This document shows positions 45,217 to 57,460 of a stretch of DNA of 64,000 bases, in pieces. Each line of letters begins with the position of its first letter. Positions within the stretch are counted from its first letter, which is position 1. Made by a program: the position numbers and the translations under genes. The notes under the pieces are model-generated. The model searched no databases, was not told where the DNA came from, and saw nothing but the letters and a program-made list of their open reading frames with translations. Source of the DNA: Salvia splendens (lineage: Eukaryota; Streptophyta; Magnoliopsida; Lamiales; Lamiaceae); assembly GCF_004379255.2 (NCBI RefSeq), contig NC_056035.1, forward strand, positions 38,258,773-38,322,772, in the 5' to 3' direction.

Positions 45217-46473
45217 ACCTCATATATTACATATTATTATTATTAATAATATGTTGAAGGAATATTTCATTTCTATATATTCGAATAGTAAAACTTTGTG
45301 ACGGGAATTATATTAATACAATTCATTATTTAAGGTGAAATTTGCAGTTTAAATGTAACTTGATTGAAGTTGTTAATGCAAAAATTAACGTTGTGTGGAG
45401 GCATTCAATATCTTAAATAGTAGTAGTACTACTACAATTTTTGCTTGTTTAATTGATGTTTCCATTTTAATATTTTGTTTTTTTTTATGTTTTTTCTTTC
45501 TTTTTTTTTTTCTGGAGCACAATTAGTTGACATTGCATACTTTTATAAAGAAGATAAAATTAGAGCAATAGAACTTGGACAGTTATTTTATAGAGGTCAA
45601 GGTTGATAGCCAATTAGATGTCATATATATCTTCTAGAACAAGAATTCATTCTCTACAAATGAACTAAACTCAAATACTCATATCGTAATTAAGTACTTA
45701 ATTTTTATTTATTCGACATCTTATCATTTAGATGGTGTACTTAACATATTAATCTATCATCTACCATTTTAATAAAAGTAAATTTCCTCAATTCACTATC
45801 GTGTATCTAGATGTATGATATATTTACTCTACCTAAATATATTTTAATTAAAATTAATAAACTATCTTAGAAATTAATAAACCCCGACATTCCAAAATTA
45901 ATAAACTATTCCTCCAAAATATACTTATACCTTGTTTTTTAGTTCACATTTTTGGGGTCCATTGAACTTTATGTTGGTTGAAATTGACATAATCGAATGT
46001 AAACACGCTTTTATACTAAAGATAAAACACTTACAAACATGAAATGTTGTATAGATTATTATACTATTGACCTTTAGAGGCTTAATTTATCCGATTTCAA
46101 ATAGATTTCAGAAATAAACAACAAAAGAGCTTCACGGACAGTAAGAAAATATGGACACGAACAAACATGTAACCATATAGCAATAAATAAGAAAGATTGA
46201 AGTCTTCCAACGTTGCTATAATATGTACACATGGTTTTGACTATTTCCACGGTCTAAATGTGTGGAACATATCAACCTAATAAAGTTAGCACTAGTTATC
46301 TAGTACAATATTTATTTTAATTACTAATATTAGTGTATGGGTTAATTATTCTTAATTAAAATGTAGTTTTATGGTAACATTTTGGTTTGAATTTACAATA
46401 ATTACAATTTACAAACATACAATGTTGTATTGTTCATTTATAGTCTGGGTGAAATTATCACACAATTATATTG
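45217..46473. other. AT-rich intergenic DNA
   Basis: Nothing is recognised apart from poly-T tracts near 45473-45510. Confidence 0.4.
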
Positions 46474-46481
46474 AGGTTGAT

Positions 46482-47409
46482 TAGGCCTGTCAAATCGGGT
46501 ACCCGCGGATACCCGATCCGAATTTGATTTCGGGTACCTTGATACCCGACTCGGGTATCCAGTCCCGATTGTAATTTTGATTTTATTTTTAAAAAAAAAT
46601 TAAATACAAATTTTAGAATTTATTTAATATTATTTAGTTCTAATGATCAAGACACCATTCTTCTTTAGTGTTTCAGAATCAAGACGCCATTTTTCTTCTG
46701 TTTTAGAATCAAGAACCCATTTTCTTGTGTTTTTAGAATCAGGACACCATTTTTCTTTTGTGTTTTAGAATCGAGGCTTAGAATTATAAGCTCATTGTAA
46801 TTCTCAAGGCATAAATTTTCCCTTCAAACAAAATCTAAGAAACATAACTCAAAGAAGGTGGAGGTGACAGCAGCTATAATTTGATATGGGGATTTAATAC
46901 ATTGTCAATAATGGAGGCAGTGACAGAAATACTATCGGCGTCTTCAGAGGCTTTGGCAGTTGCAGATGGCGGAACAAAGGGAGGCGGCAGCTGGGCAGTA
47001 GAGAGCGGGGGCCGAGAGGAGAGGGAGAGACTGCCGAGAGGAGAGCATGCGATGCTGGGAGAGGAGACGCCGCCGCCGCGGCGGTGGGCGGCGGCAGAGG
47101 GAGGCGCAAGCGAGAGGGCAGAGCAGGAGAGGTGAAGGAGGCGCTATGAATTTTGGGGTATACGACCCTAAGTCACTATCACTAATAGCCTATTACACTA
47201 ACTATTAAGTAAAATGTAATTACATTTAATTAGAATAAAAATATAATTTATTAATATAAAAAAACAAATCGGGTATACCCGATAATCTAAAATTCCCAAT
47301 ACCCGATCCCGATCCGAAACCCGAAATCGGATTTCGGATATTCAATTACTCGATTATTTCGGTTTGGATAACGGGTATCCAATACCCAATATTCGTTTTG
47401 ACAGGCCTA
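46482..47409. mobile_element. hAT-like element with GC-rich internal segment
   Basis: Inverted ends TAGGCCTGTCAAATCGGGTA and (complement of the right end) TAGGCCTGTCAAAACGAATA are flanked by the 8-bp direct repeat AGGTTGAT (46474-46481 and 47410-47417), as for hAT. Subterminal GGGTACCCG/CGGGTATCC palindromic words repeat at both sides. Inside are a tandem repeat (about 46640-46775) and a GC-rich island (46900-47140) with overlapping open frames on both strands. No transposase is recognised. Confidence 0.85.
46640..46775. repeat. Imperfect tandem repeat, unit about 34-38 bp, four copies
   Basis: TTTTAGAATCAAGACACCATTTTTCTT-type units recur from about 46646, 46674, 46708 and 46735, with small changes, inside the hAT-like element. 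Confidence 0.75.
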
Positions 47410-47417
47410 AGGTTGAT

Positions 47418-50381
47418 GGATACAGCTTAAAAAAGTCTATTTGACGTTTTAAATATAATAATGTTTTAATAATTCTTGAGTAAGAACTAAGAAACGCCAA
47501 ATTAAAACGAAGACATTTTATTTGCATCATTTTGTTAAAATTTAACTTGGACTATAAAATGAACAGAAAGATACATATATAGATGTATTGTAAATACAAA
47601 TTGAAAGGTCACCAATGGGACAAAATTTGGAAAAATAACCCTTAAATTTTATGGTAAAGAAAAGTTATCATCCAAATTAAAAAGGTTTATCCTAATAAAA
47701 AAATAGATTAGTCTATAAAATCATGAACTTTGGCCAAATTTTGGTATTTTTCACGAACTTTAAAATTGGTCTAAAATATCACAAACCTTGCATTTTGTTT
47801 GTTCCAATCCAACCCAAATAAGATATCTTTGACACAAAACTTATGCTATGTTGGCAACCGTGACATATTTATGATATTCTAGACCACTTTTTAAGTTCAT
47901 GGTAATCATGATAAAAAGTCACGTAGAAACCACGTTTAATTTAGTAGTTCCAAGTATGATAAGAAATGCACGTAAGTCCATAATAGTAGAGTTATTTCAT
48001 TTTTTTAATAAAAAATAACACATTTTCTCACTCTTACTTTACTCTCTCTATTTTCCTCTGTGCTAGTATTATTTTTATTTAATACTACGTTACACATTTT
48101 TTCCTTAATCTCTCTGTCGTCGGAAATAAATGTCTTTACTACTATGGAATGAAGGGAGTATAGTAAATATCCCAAATAGCAAAATAAATCATTGTTTTAT
48201 AGATATAGAGAATAATTTTTTTTCACATTTCTAAAAATTCGTAGACTTATAGTCGGGATGGACTGACTCTTCCACGTCTCATATATAAATATTGGTTTGA
48301 TTCTGCAATAAAAGTTTGATCTTTTACTTTGTATCACTTGCTTAACATGAAATTTCATTTGCTCTTAAAAAATCTTATTTTCACAATATATTCGGAGGAT
48401 CTCGGCGCCGAAGGATCAATTCATAATTATAGTGAATAGGAGACTGATTCTTTATGTATAGGAGACTGATTCTTTATGTTATTAAATAAATCAATCTATG
48501 AATTAGTGAATAGATAATTTAATTAATTATGAGCATAATTAATAGACAAAATTTTGAACATGACAATATCGCGAGAAAAATATTGCGCAGTCAGTGCTAC
48601 AATGAATAAATATGATAATCAACTTAAAAATACAATAATATTCTACTACTTTTTATAATTATCATATTTTGATTCACAAGAAATTTTTAAAACTTGAATA
48701 AAAATAAACATTTGCTAGCTAAGAATGACGAAACTAATTAGTAATTAAACACCATCGATTCCCCTATCAGTTAGTTAGTACCCATCTATGTATAGAATGG
48801 TCAAAATTCTTATTAATTATTTTACATGAATAGTATATTATACTGTATTTAATTCATGCGGTATTATATAAATGTATTCAATGTGAAGTTACCATACTTA
48901 AAATATTGAAATTTTGCCCCTAACCAGTTCGAACCTAGGTTTTCACTACTTTTTAATGAACCCAACATATAAACAACACATTCATCATTAATTGCTGTCG
49001 TCTTCATGAATCATGATTAGTGTTTATTTATTCATATATCCTCCTGATTGAGCCATTACAAATATTTACTACTCCGTATTTCTTTCTTTTGTTCAATTAC
49101 AAATGAAATTCAACGTACATGCAATAATAGAGGGGACAAGTCACAACCTAAAGTAATCTCATCAACACATGTATCAGGACATGAGTGGTTATACTAATAT
49201 TTATCTCTTTATTTGTTGAATTACAATTGAACTCAACTTAAAATAATACTGGGACCAATAGAACTTAAAGAAAGCAAAAAAAATCAGGATATGTGTGACC
49301 ACATACTAATATTTTTTTAGTTTTGATTGGCGAAACTGAAGTAACTAGGGATCAATTAAAATTATAGAAAGCTCAACAAAACATGTAAATCAGGACTTAA
49401 AATTGGAAATAACTGTACCAAATTAGGAACCTTCACCATATAAAAACGATGAGATGGTGGTTTTCTAGTCAACCGATTATAAAGTAACCAAAGGTAGTTG
49501 GTGACATTTTTCTTTTGACTTGAAAAAAGATAATAAGAAATTATATAAAAAATACCCAATCATTATGAATTAAGCGATTCTTCCCGTGAAGATTTTTATG
49601 TAAAACTGTTGCTGGATAAATTTCTAATTAACGAGATTCACATGATATATTTTACATATATAATTATGGAAAAACCAAAACCGACAAACACTGAATTAAG
49701 CGTTTCTTTCCATATATTACATAGTTTTCATGACAAAAAATTTCAAATTTTATTTAATTATTTAAACAAGATGTATATAATATTTTTTGTCTATACGGCA
49801 ATTTTATCATTTTTGTAGTTTTCCATTTCTAATAAAAAAGGAAAGATGTTCAAGTTCTAGTATGTCCCACATTTTTAAAAATTGAATTATAAATTATGAA
49901 ACTTGCAGTTTTCACATTTATCCCACATCTCTCATTTTCAGAGAAATATACGATGATCGAGCGGCTGATTTTGAACACACCATCACCACATGAACATGTA
50001 AGAAAGTTAACATTCTTAATATCATTCTTAACATTTTCACATATTTAAAATTGATTGTCACAACTTCGCGTATTATGCTAGAAACAAAATTGGAGGGATA
50101 ATTGCGAATACAAAGTTAGGGATTTATATTTATACACTTTTTAGTTAGGGATTTATATTTATACACTTTTTGAAAAGTGAGAGAATTATGATCTATCTTT
50201 CGTAATTTATTTTACAAATTGCCCTTATTTAAACTATTAAAAAATTGCTTGAGACTTTATATATAGCCAAACCCAAACTCAAACCTAAAACCAAAACAAT
50301 AATCTTGACCTAACTTCAGCATAGACCAAATATGGATGATAATTGCATAGCTATACTATACGAATATTTGAAAAATATATA
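47418..50381. other. AT-rich intergenic DNA
   Basis: No gene is supported. A degenerate Stowaway-like end (GAATGAAGGGAGTATAG) is near 48148-48164 with weakly matching sequence from about 48000. A 30-bp tandem duplication (GTTAGGGATTTATATTTATA) lies at 50115-50174. Confidence 0.4.
50115..50174. repeat. Tandem duplication, 30-bp unit
   Basis: GTTAGGGATTTATATTTATA with ACACTTTTT occurs twice in direct succession. Confidence 0.85.
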
Positions 50382-50622
50382 CTCTTTCTGTCCACAAAAA
50401 GTAGTCTTATTTGTGGACATCAAGTTTTAATGAGAAATTGGTAAAGTAAGAGAAAATAAAAAAAGTAAGTAAAGTAAGAGAGAGAAAAAAAAATAGATAA
50501 AGTATGAAAGAAGGGAGAAAAAATAGGTAAAATGTGGAAAGAAACTTTTCATTTTTAGAAATAAGACTATTTTTTGTGGACATCCCAAAATAAGACTATT
50601 TTTCGTGAACGGATGGAGTACT
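50382..50622. mobile_element. Stowaway-like MITE
   Basis: The left end ACTCTTTCTGTCCACAAAAA with GTAGTCTTATTT is matched in inverse at the right (AAATAAGACTATTTTTTGTG and again ATTTTTCGTGAACGGATGGA). Internal CATCAAGTTTTAATGAGAAA is like the other copies. The right arm is doubled. Non-coding. Confidence 0.7.
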
Positions 50623-51523
50623 AATTTTAGCATTATAACTTGAGGGCCAAATTAATTGCATGTACATTGAGAAATAAAGTATATTGTACTGGGCCTTCAG
50701 CTCAAGGCTGAGTAAGGAATAGAAGCCCAAGTAATTAATATTGGGCGTTATTTCTAGCTGGGCGTTGATATTTCATCTGATATTTTAGCATTTTAATACT
50801 CATTGGAGTAATATTTTTTGGCATAAAAATCTTTAGATGTATCACTTTATTGATTTTTGTTGTTTTGCCTTTGACATAATCTTTGCTTGTCCCATGTCAA
50901 CTAGAGCCTTTTTCTAAAAAGGAGTTTGAAATTTTTTTACAATCATAAATAGAAAAAGTAAAAATAGTGAATAATGAGTTTGTGAAAATAAGAAAATTAA
51001 TGTATATTTGTTTGTGTTATCGTTTTAACTATTTTTTTTTCTTCTTTCTCCGATACAGTATTATATTCCGCCCACCTTAATGTACCCTCCACAAAACAAA
51101 CCTTTGGCATAGCTAACTGAATTCTGGTGTGGCTAAACACTTCTTTTTATAGTAAGGTGGGGTGGCTAAATATTTCTTTTTATATAAAATAAAATGTTCA
51201 TACTTTTGTAATACCACTTGACAGTAAAGGTTCATTTTGACATGAATAAATTAGTAAAATATAAATTTAAAGTGAAATCAATTTCGCTGACGACAAATTT
51301 ACGACGGCTCCCTGTCCCACATAATACGATTGTTTATCCAATCAGATAAATGAAATTGTAAATCACACTTGAAAGCACCCGTGTTTGAAGATTTAAATAA
51401 AATATCTCCAGTTGATTTCAGATGCATGTACTCGAAAACCTATAGATTAGCCCATATTCCCAATTTCAATCACCAAATCAAAACTTCAAAAAATCAGATA
51501 AACCCTAATAATTTTTCCCCAAA
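50623..51523. other. Upstream region of the ERF1/2-like gene
   Basis: It holds the presumed promoter and 5' UTR of the disrupted ERF gene. No clear TATA box or other gene is recognised. Confidence 0.4.
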
Positions 51524-51764
51524 ATGTCGTACGGGGACTACTACAATTACATGGAAGACATGGCATTTCTTGATTCAATCAGCAGGCATTTGCTGGATGA
51601 ATCTCAGAACCCTCTAATGTTCACCGGCGCCGACGACGGCGGCCTCCACGACATGCTAATGTACGCCGTTCCAGCAGTTGTGGTGAAAACCGAGCCTATC
51701 CCCGAATTAACGGCGCAGCAAACGGAGAGAGTGACGGCGAGGGGGAGTCAATACAGAGGGGTGC

Positions 51765-51948
51765 TGTTGAATAGGGAGAATATATTCATTCAAGTATATG
51801 ATCGGTAGGAATAATACATGCCTTAATAGGCAGAGGAATTTTTACATATGGTAAGATACAAGCTTGATTTGCCCTAGCTATAATTGGGGAGGAATCATTG
51901 TAATTGATCTCGTAATTAATTCCGTGAATATTTGCATATCTTCCAACA
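51765..51948 (-). repeat. 3' LTR of the ERF-inserted copia element
   Basis: 184 bp with TGTTG...CAACA ends in either orientation. It is identical to the copy at 56707. Confidence 0.95.
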
Positions 51949-51960
51949 CTCCCCCTCAAG

Positions 51961-54900
51961 TTAAGCAAGGGGATTTCCCATTCTTAACTTGCCCAATACT
52001 TCATTAAAGCTTCTTGCATCCACAACCTTTGTGAGGATATCGGCTAGCTGATCCTTTGACCGGACATACGGGAGATCTATCACTCTTCCCTCTATGTTCT
52101 CCTTGATGAAATGTCGATCCACTTCAACATGCTTCGTTCGATCGTGCTGCACCGGATTTTCAGATATACTGATAGCTGCTTTATTGTCACAAAACAATTT
52201 ACACGGCTCTTTTGACATCAAGCCGAGTTCTGTCAGTAATTTCTTTAGCCACAATATCTCTGTTATCCCACTTTTGATTCCACGAAATTCTGCTTCTGCA
52301 CTTGATAGAGCTACCACCTTCTGTTTTTTGCTTCTCCATGTCACCAGATTACCTCCAACGAAGGTAAAATATCCGGCAGTTGATTTCCGATCATTTGGAT
52401 TTCCTGCCCAATCTGCATCCGTGAACCCGTGTACTTCCAAGTTCCCGTGATTCTCAAACAGAATCCCGTGCCCTGGTGTTCCCTTCAAATAGCGCACAAT
52501 TCTCAATATTGCTTCCCAGTGATCAACTTGAGGTTTGTGCATGAACTGACTGACTATTCCCACGGCGTATGCAATGTCGGGTCTCGTGTGAGAGAGATAG
52601 ATGAGCTTACCCACCAGTCGCTGATATCTTGTTTGATGTGTGAGTTCAGCTCCTTCGGTCAGTCGTAGACCGTGGTTCTGCATCATCGGGGTCTCTGCAG
52701 GCTTGCAGTCGAGCATTCCTGTCTCAGCTAAGAGGTCAAGGACATACTTCCGCTGGTTGATAAATATTCCCTTGGCGGATCTCATCACTTCAATGCCCAG
52801 AAAGTACTTTAGTAGGCCCAGGTCCTTCATCTCAAACTCGGTGAATAGGTTCTCCCTCAACTGTTTGATCTCGTCCTCATCATCCCCAGTAAGAATCATA
52901 TCGTCCACATAAATAATCAGACAGGTGATCTTCTCTTCCCTCCTTTTTATGAACAACGTATGATCAGAGTTACTTTGTTCGTACCCATATTTCTTCATCA
53001 CTTCTGTAAATCTTCCAAACCACGCTCTCGGTGACTGCTTCAATCCATAAAGTGTCTTCTTGAGTTTGCACACTTCTCCCCTTCTGAACTCCTCATCGAA
53101 CCCTGGTGGAGCTTCCATATAGATCGGTTGTGTTAGCTCTCCATGCAAGAACGCATTGGTCACATCGAACTGATGTAGTGGCCAGTTTTTTGTTGCTGCA
53201 ATAGAGAACAACACGCGGATCGTGTTCATCTTTGCTACTGGTGAGAAGGTCTCGGCATAATCCACTCCATAGGTTTGTGTATATCCCTTAGCCACCAGTC
53301 TCGCTTTGTAGCGATCAACCGATCCATCTGGTTTCCTCTTGATCGAAAAGACCCAGCGGCACCCCACTGGCCTAGATCCTTCCGGCCTTTTACAGATTTC
53401 CCATGTCTTATTCTTCATTAGTGCCTTCATTTCCACGATCATTGCTTCCTTCCAATGTGGGATCTTTATCGCCTCCTCTGCTGTCCGGGGAAGTTCCTCT
53501 TCTTCGTATAAGGCAGTCATAAAAGCCTTAGCCATCTTGGTCAGATTTGCCGCCGCGAAGTTACCCACTGAATATCTGCTCTTCTTTGATATACGCTCGG
53601 GACTGTATCGTTTAGGTGGAACACCCCTTGTACTCCTTTCTGGAAGAATGTACTGTCCTGTGTCCCCATCAATTGCAGCATTCTCCGTGGGTTTTACACC
53701 AGCATCATTAGGAATAATTGTACTATTGACATTGGTTTCAGTGTTTACCTCGGACATCACTGGAGGAGGATGTTCAGATGTGGGTGACTGAGAAGGCTCT
53801 TCTGGTGACAAAACAGGCTCGGCGGCAGTGCTAGTTGACTCTGTTGGTTCCGCCACAGAGTCGCTTGGTGGTGGCACAAACCAATTTAGGGGTCCACTTG
53901 TCCTATCAATCAATCTACTCTCCCCCTGACCACTAAGATTGGTGTAGAAGTATTCGCATTCTAAGAAGTTGCAGTTCATTGTCGTTATAATCTTCCTAGA
54001 CGATGGGTCATAACACCTATATCCCTTTTGATTTATTCCGTACCAAAAAAAAAACACATTTTATGGCGCATGCGGAAAACTTTGTTCGTTCGTGTTTAGA
54101 AACATGGACATATACCGAGCATCCAAAGATTTTAAGGGGTAGGGTAAGAGGTTCAGGCACATCGGCTAGGGAAGACAAGAGGTTCAACGGGGTTTTCATG
54201 TTTAAGATTTTCGTAGGGAGTCGGTTTACTAAATAAACGGACGTAGCAACAGCTTCAGGCCATAGAAATTTCGGGACTTTTGAGTCAAAAAACAACGCAA
54301 GTGTAATTTCCAAAATGATCCTATTTTTTCTTTCGGCTACTCCGTTTTGTTCGGGGGTATAGGGGCATGAGGTTTGATGAACTAACCCGTTGTCTGTGAA
54401 AAAATTTGACATGTCTTTGTTAACGAACTCCCTCCCATTGTCGGACCTAAGAATTTTTATCGTGGTCTGAAATTGAGTTTGGATTAGTTTGTAAAACAGA
54501 ACAAATTTTTCAAAGACTTCAGATTTGTTTTTCAAAAAATACACCCAAGTCATCCTTGAGCAATCATCCACAAATAATACGAAATATCGAAAACCATGAT
54601 CCCCAGTAACGGGCGCGGGACCCCAAACATCAGCATGCACAAGTGAAAAAAGACTCTTAACACGAGTTTCAGTAGATTTAAACGATTGTCTGTGGCTTTT
54701 CGCCAAAACACACGACTCACAATCAAAATCCTTAATATGCAAAAAATTCGGGTAAAGAAGTTTAAGATAACCAAGAGATGGATGACCTAGACGTCTGTGC
54801 AACAACCAAGCGTCTCGAGTAGTAGATCCGTGAGCCAACATCGCGGCACTGCCTTGGTGAGCCATCTCGTCGACATAGTAGAGGCCTTGACGCTCAGTGC

Positions 54901-56605
54901 CACACCCAATTATCCTCCTCGTCCTGATATCCTGTAAAACACAGAAATTGGGATGCATCAATAGTGTACAATTCAATTCCTTCGTGACATGACTAATTGA
55001 CATCAATTTATGAGACAGCTTGGGAACATAAAGACAATTTGATAGTGTCAACGTTGGAGTCATTTCAATTGTTCCACTCCCCTCTACTGAAGTAAGTTCC
55101 CCATCGGCAGTCTGTATTTGGCTTTTCATAGTCCCACAAAATTCCACAAAATCCTGTCTATCATGGGTCATAGTATCTGTCGCCTCGCAGTAAAAAATCC
55201 ACCGATTATCCTTTTTCCTAGACTTATGTTGTACCGCACATGCAATAGGCAGATCATGCAAAATATCAAAACTATTGGGGCTCACATACAAGTCATCACA
55301 CACCATGGGGTCCTTTTTCAATTTAGCTAAAGTTCGGGGGGCAGGATGCATAACATGGGGTTTAATGGGGTTCTGTTTCGAATTATCCAAAGGTTTGGGG
55401 TCAGAATGCATAACTCGGGGTTCCAACTGCAATTTTTTTAAATTATGAGGACCAAAATTAAAATCAACATGATATGGGCTAGGTTTTAGAAACCCTAGCC
55501 CATTACCTCCTTCGTCGGCGCCTCTCTCCACTCCCCCGACTCGTCCGGCGAAAGCCGCCTGACCGACCCCCTCCGCTCGCTTATCGCCGCCGCCGCGTGG
55601 AGTGACGCCGTCAGTGCTTCGTCCGCGAGTGGTGCTCTCTGTCCCACCGGTTTCTTCCATCCCTATAGCCAATTTCGCCTTTCCCCGTTGGCTTTCGTCC
55701 CACCACTCCGGGAATCCGATCAATTTGAAGCAGTTCTCACGGGTATGTTTGTTCATCCCGCAGTTTGAACACCACAATTTCGTCTTATCTGGCTTGGTGG
55801 CTCCGCGGCGGCTATTGGTGGCTGTGAGCGGTTGGCTGGAGCGGGTCGGCGCTAGGTGGGTTGGTTGCGTCTGGAATCTGGTCTGTCGGGCTCCAAATCC
55901 GAGCCCCACCCCGTTAGCTGCTGTGGTTGTGTCGGGGTTCACCGATGGCATAATTTTAAGCCGAACGGCTTCCCGCTTGATCCAGCCATACGCGACATCC
56001 ACTGGAGGGGTTGGACTCTCCTTGAGAATGTCTCGTCGAGTCCCTTCGAATTGGGAGTTCAATCCCGCCAGGAACTTGTACAATCTTTTCTGGTTTGTAA
56101 TTTCTCTATACTCACAGATTCCCTTATCGCAGCAGGTAATCGTTTTGGTTTGGCATCGATCAATTTCGATCCAAACCCCGTGTAGCGTCCTCCAGTACGT
56201 CTCCAGGTCCATGTCCCCTTGGACAATCCGGCTGACCTTGTCCTCCAAGTCATATATCAGGTAAGAATCCGACGTACTCTGGTACGTCACGGCCAGGCTA
56301 TCCCAGATGGCCTTCGCGCTTTGGTGGTGTGCGAAGTCCGCCACAATCTCGATCTCCATGTTGTCGACGATCCATGAGAAGACCACCAAATCGGTCTCCT
56401 CCCACTCCAGATACTCCTTATCTGTTGGCTTCGGGGGTTCCGGCACTCCGGTGATATGCCGTAGTGCTCTCCGGCTTCCGATGGCTACCCGCATCAGTCG
56501 GGCCCATAGAGCATAGTTTCTTCCATTTAGTTTGAATGCAACTGTTACATTCTTACTTGCTTTCAACTTGAGATCGCCAGTCTTGACATCTTCGTTGTCT
56601 GCCAT
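51961..56605 (-). pseudogene. Copia gag-pol polyprotein with one frameshift and altered protease site
   Basis: From ATG 56605-56603: gag (FKLNGRNYALWARLMRVAIG), zinc knuckle (CSNCGMNKHTRENCF), a protease region where the usual D-S/C-G-A-T-D reads YCEATDTM (55192-55184), GAG-pre-integrase (LLHRRLGHPSLGYLK), and integrase core (HADVWGPAP, LRSDNGREF, EQNGVAERKNR). At a run of ten A (54045-54054 on the plus strand) the frame changes. The rest continues in another frame from there to the stop at 51961: RT (KARLVAKGYTQTYGVDYAET, IIYVDDMILTG) and RNase H (DRKSTAGYFTFVGG, SSAEAEFRG). Apart from the frameshift and the protease change no stop is seen. Confidence 0.9.
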
Positions 56606-56706
56606 TTCAGGTCTTGATTCGTCCGTTACCGCCTTCTGGCCGGGACAGGTATTCGGGCGATGATGATATTATATTCTGAGCCTGTGGTAATTTGGCTCTG
56701 ATGCCA

Positions 56707-56890
56707 TGTTGAATAGGGAGAATATATTCATTCAAGTATATGATCGGTAGGAATAATACATGCCTTAATAGGCAGAGGAATTTTTACATATGGTAAGATA
56801 CAAGCTTGATTTGCCCTAGCTATAATTGGGGAGGAATCATTGTAATTGATCTCGTAATTAATTCCGTGAATATTTGCATATCTTCCAACA
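56707..56890 (-). repeat. 5' LTR of the ERF-inserted copia element
   Basis: 184 bp, directly followed on the minus strand by the tRNA-Met-type primer-binding site. It would start transcription leftward, antisense to the ERF 5' part. Confidence 0.95.
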
Positions 56891-57227
56891 GGTGCGGCAG
56901 AGGCGGTGGGGGAAATTCGCGGCGGAGATAAGAGATCCGTCGAAGAATGGGGCCCGCGTGTGGCTCGGGACGTACGAGACGGCCGAGGACGCGGCGTTGG
57001 CGTACGATCAAGCGGCGTACTCGATGCGGGGATCGAGGGCGCTGCTCAACTTCCCGCTGAGGATTAACTCCGGGGAGCCGGCGCCGGTTAGGATTATGTC
57101 GAAGAGATCGGCGGCTTCGCCTGATCAGTCCTCGACGTCGTCTTCCGACACTGGAAAATCAAGGAAGCGGAAGACGGCGGTGGGTGGTGTTGTGAAAAAG
57201 GGGCGAGTTGAAGCCGGTTTACAATAA

Positions 57228-57460
57228 CGGCGGGAATGGTCTACTATTTGTTTATTTTTCTTTACTACTTTTGTTGTTGTATTTCTTCAACTTGTGTTAA
57301 TGAAATACAGTATTATTCTTGCTGAAACAAGACAAACAATGAAAACGCAACCAACTTGTATAGATGCTTCATGCTTACGAGATTGATGATTTATGATTTA
57401 AAATGTAAGTGGAAATTGGGACCTGCGTAATAAACTTGTCGACACATTTCTCTTTTGTAT
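57228..57460 (+). other. 3' flank of the ERF1/2-like gene
   Basis: It is homologous to the sequence after the ERF pseudogene at 59510-59700 (shared TTATTTCTTCAACTTG, ACCAACTTGTAT and ATGCTT..ACGAGA words), showing that the duplication included the 3' UTR. Confidence 0.7.

Larger units (their letters stand above)
51765..56890 (-). mobile_element. Ty1/copia retrotransposon with identical LTRs, inserted in an ERF gene
   Basis: Two 184-bp LTRs (51765-51948 and 56707-56890) show no difference by eye. On the minus strand the PBS TGGCATCAGAGCC (56706-56694) follows the 5' LTR, and a purine tract (GAGGGGGAG, 51957-51949) precedes the 3' LTR. The target duplication GGTGC is at 51760-51764 and 56891-56895. 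Total length is 5126 bp. The short LTRs and the protein suggest the Ale/Retrofit lineage (tentative). Identity of the LTRs means a very recent insertion. Confidence 0.97.
51524..57227 (+). pseudogene. ERF1/ERF2-like AP2/ERF gene disrupted by a copia insertion
   Basis: The 5' part (51524-51764) starts MSYGDYYNYMEDMAFLDSIS and reaches QYRGV, the first residues of the AP2 domain. The 3' part (56896-57227) resumes with [47 protein letters not shown] and a KSRKRK-type basic tail. The copia element sits between them in codon 81. Apart from the element and one copy of the 5-bp target duplication the two parts share one frame, equal to about 190 codons with no other lesion. As it stands, the first part reads 14 codons into the LTR and stops at 51808 (94 aa), lacking nearly all of the DNA-binding domain. 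The likely subgroup is IXa, whose members activate GCC-box genes in ethylene/jasmonate defence. Confidence 0.93.

Noticed and set aside
46881..47135. 84-codon GC-rich open frame inside the hAT-like element
   Set aside because: An equally long frame exists on the opposite strand and the sequence is low-complexity Gly/Glu/Arg; kept only as a possible captured fragment.
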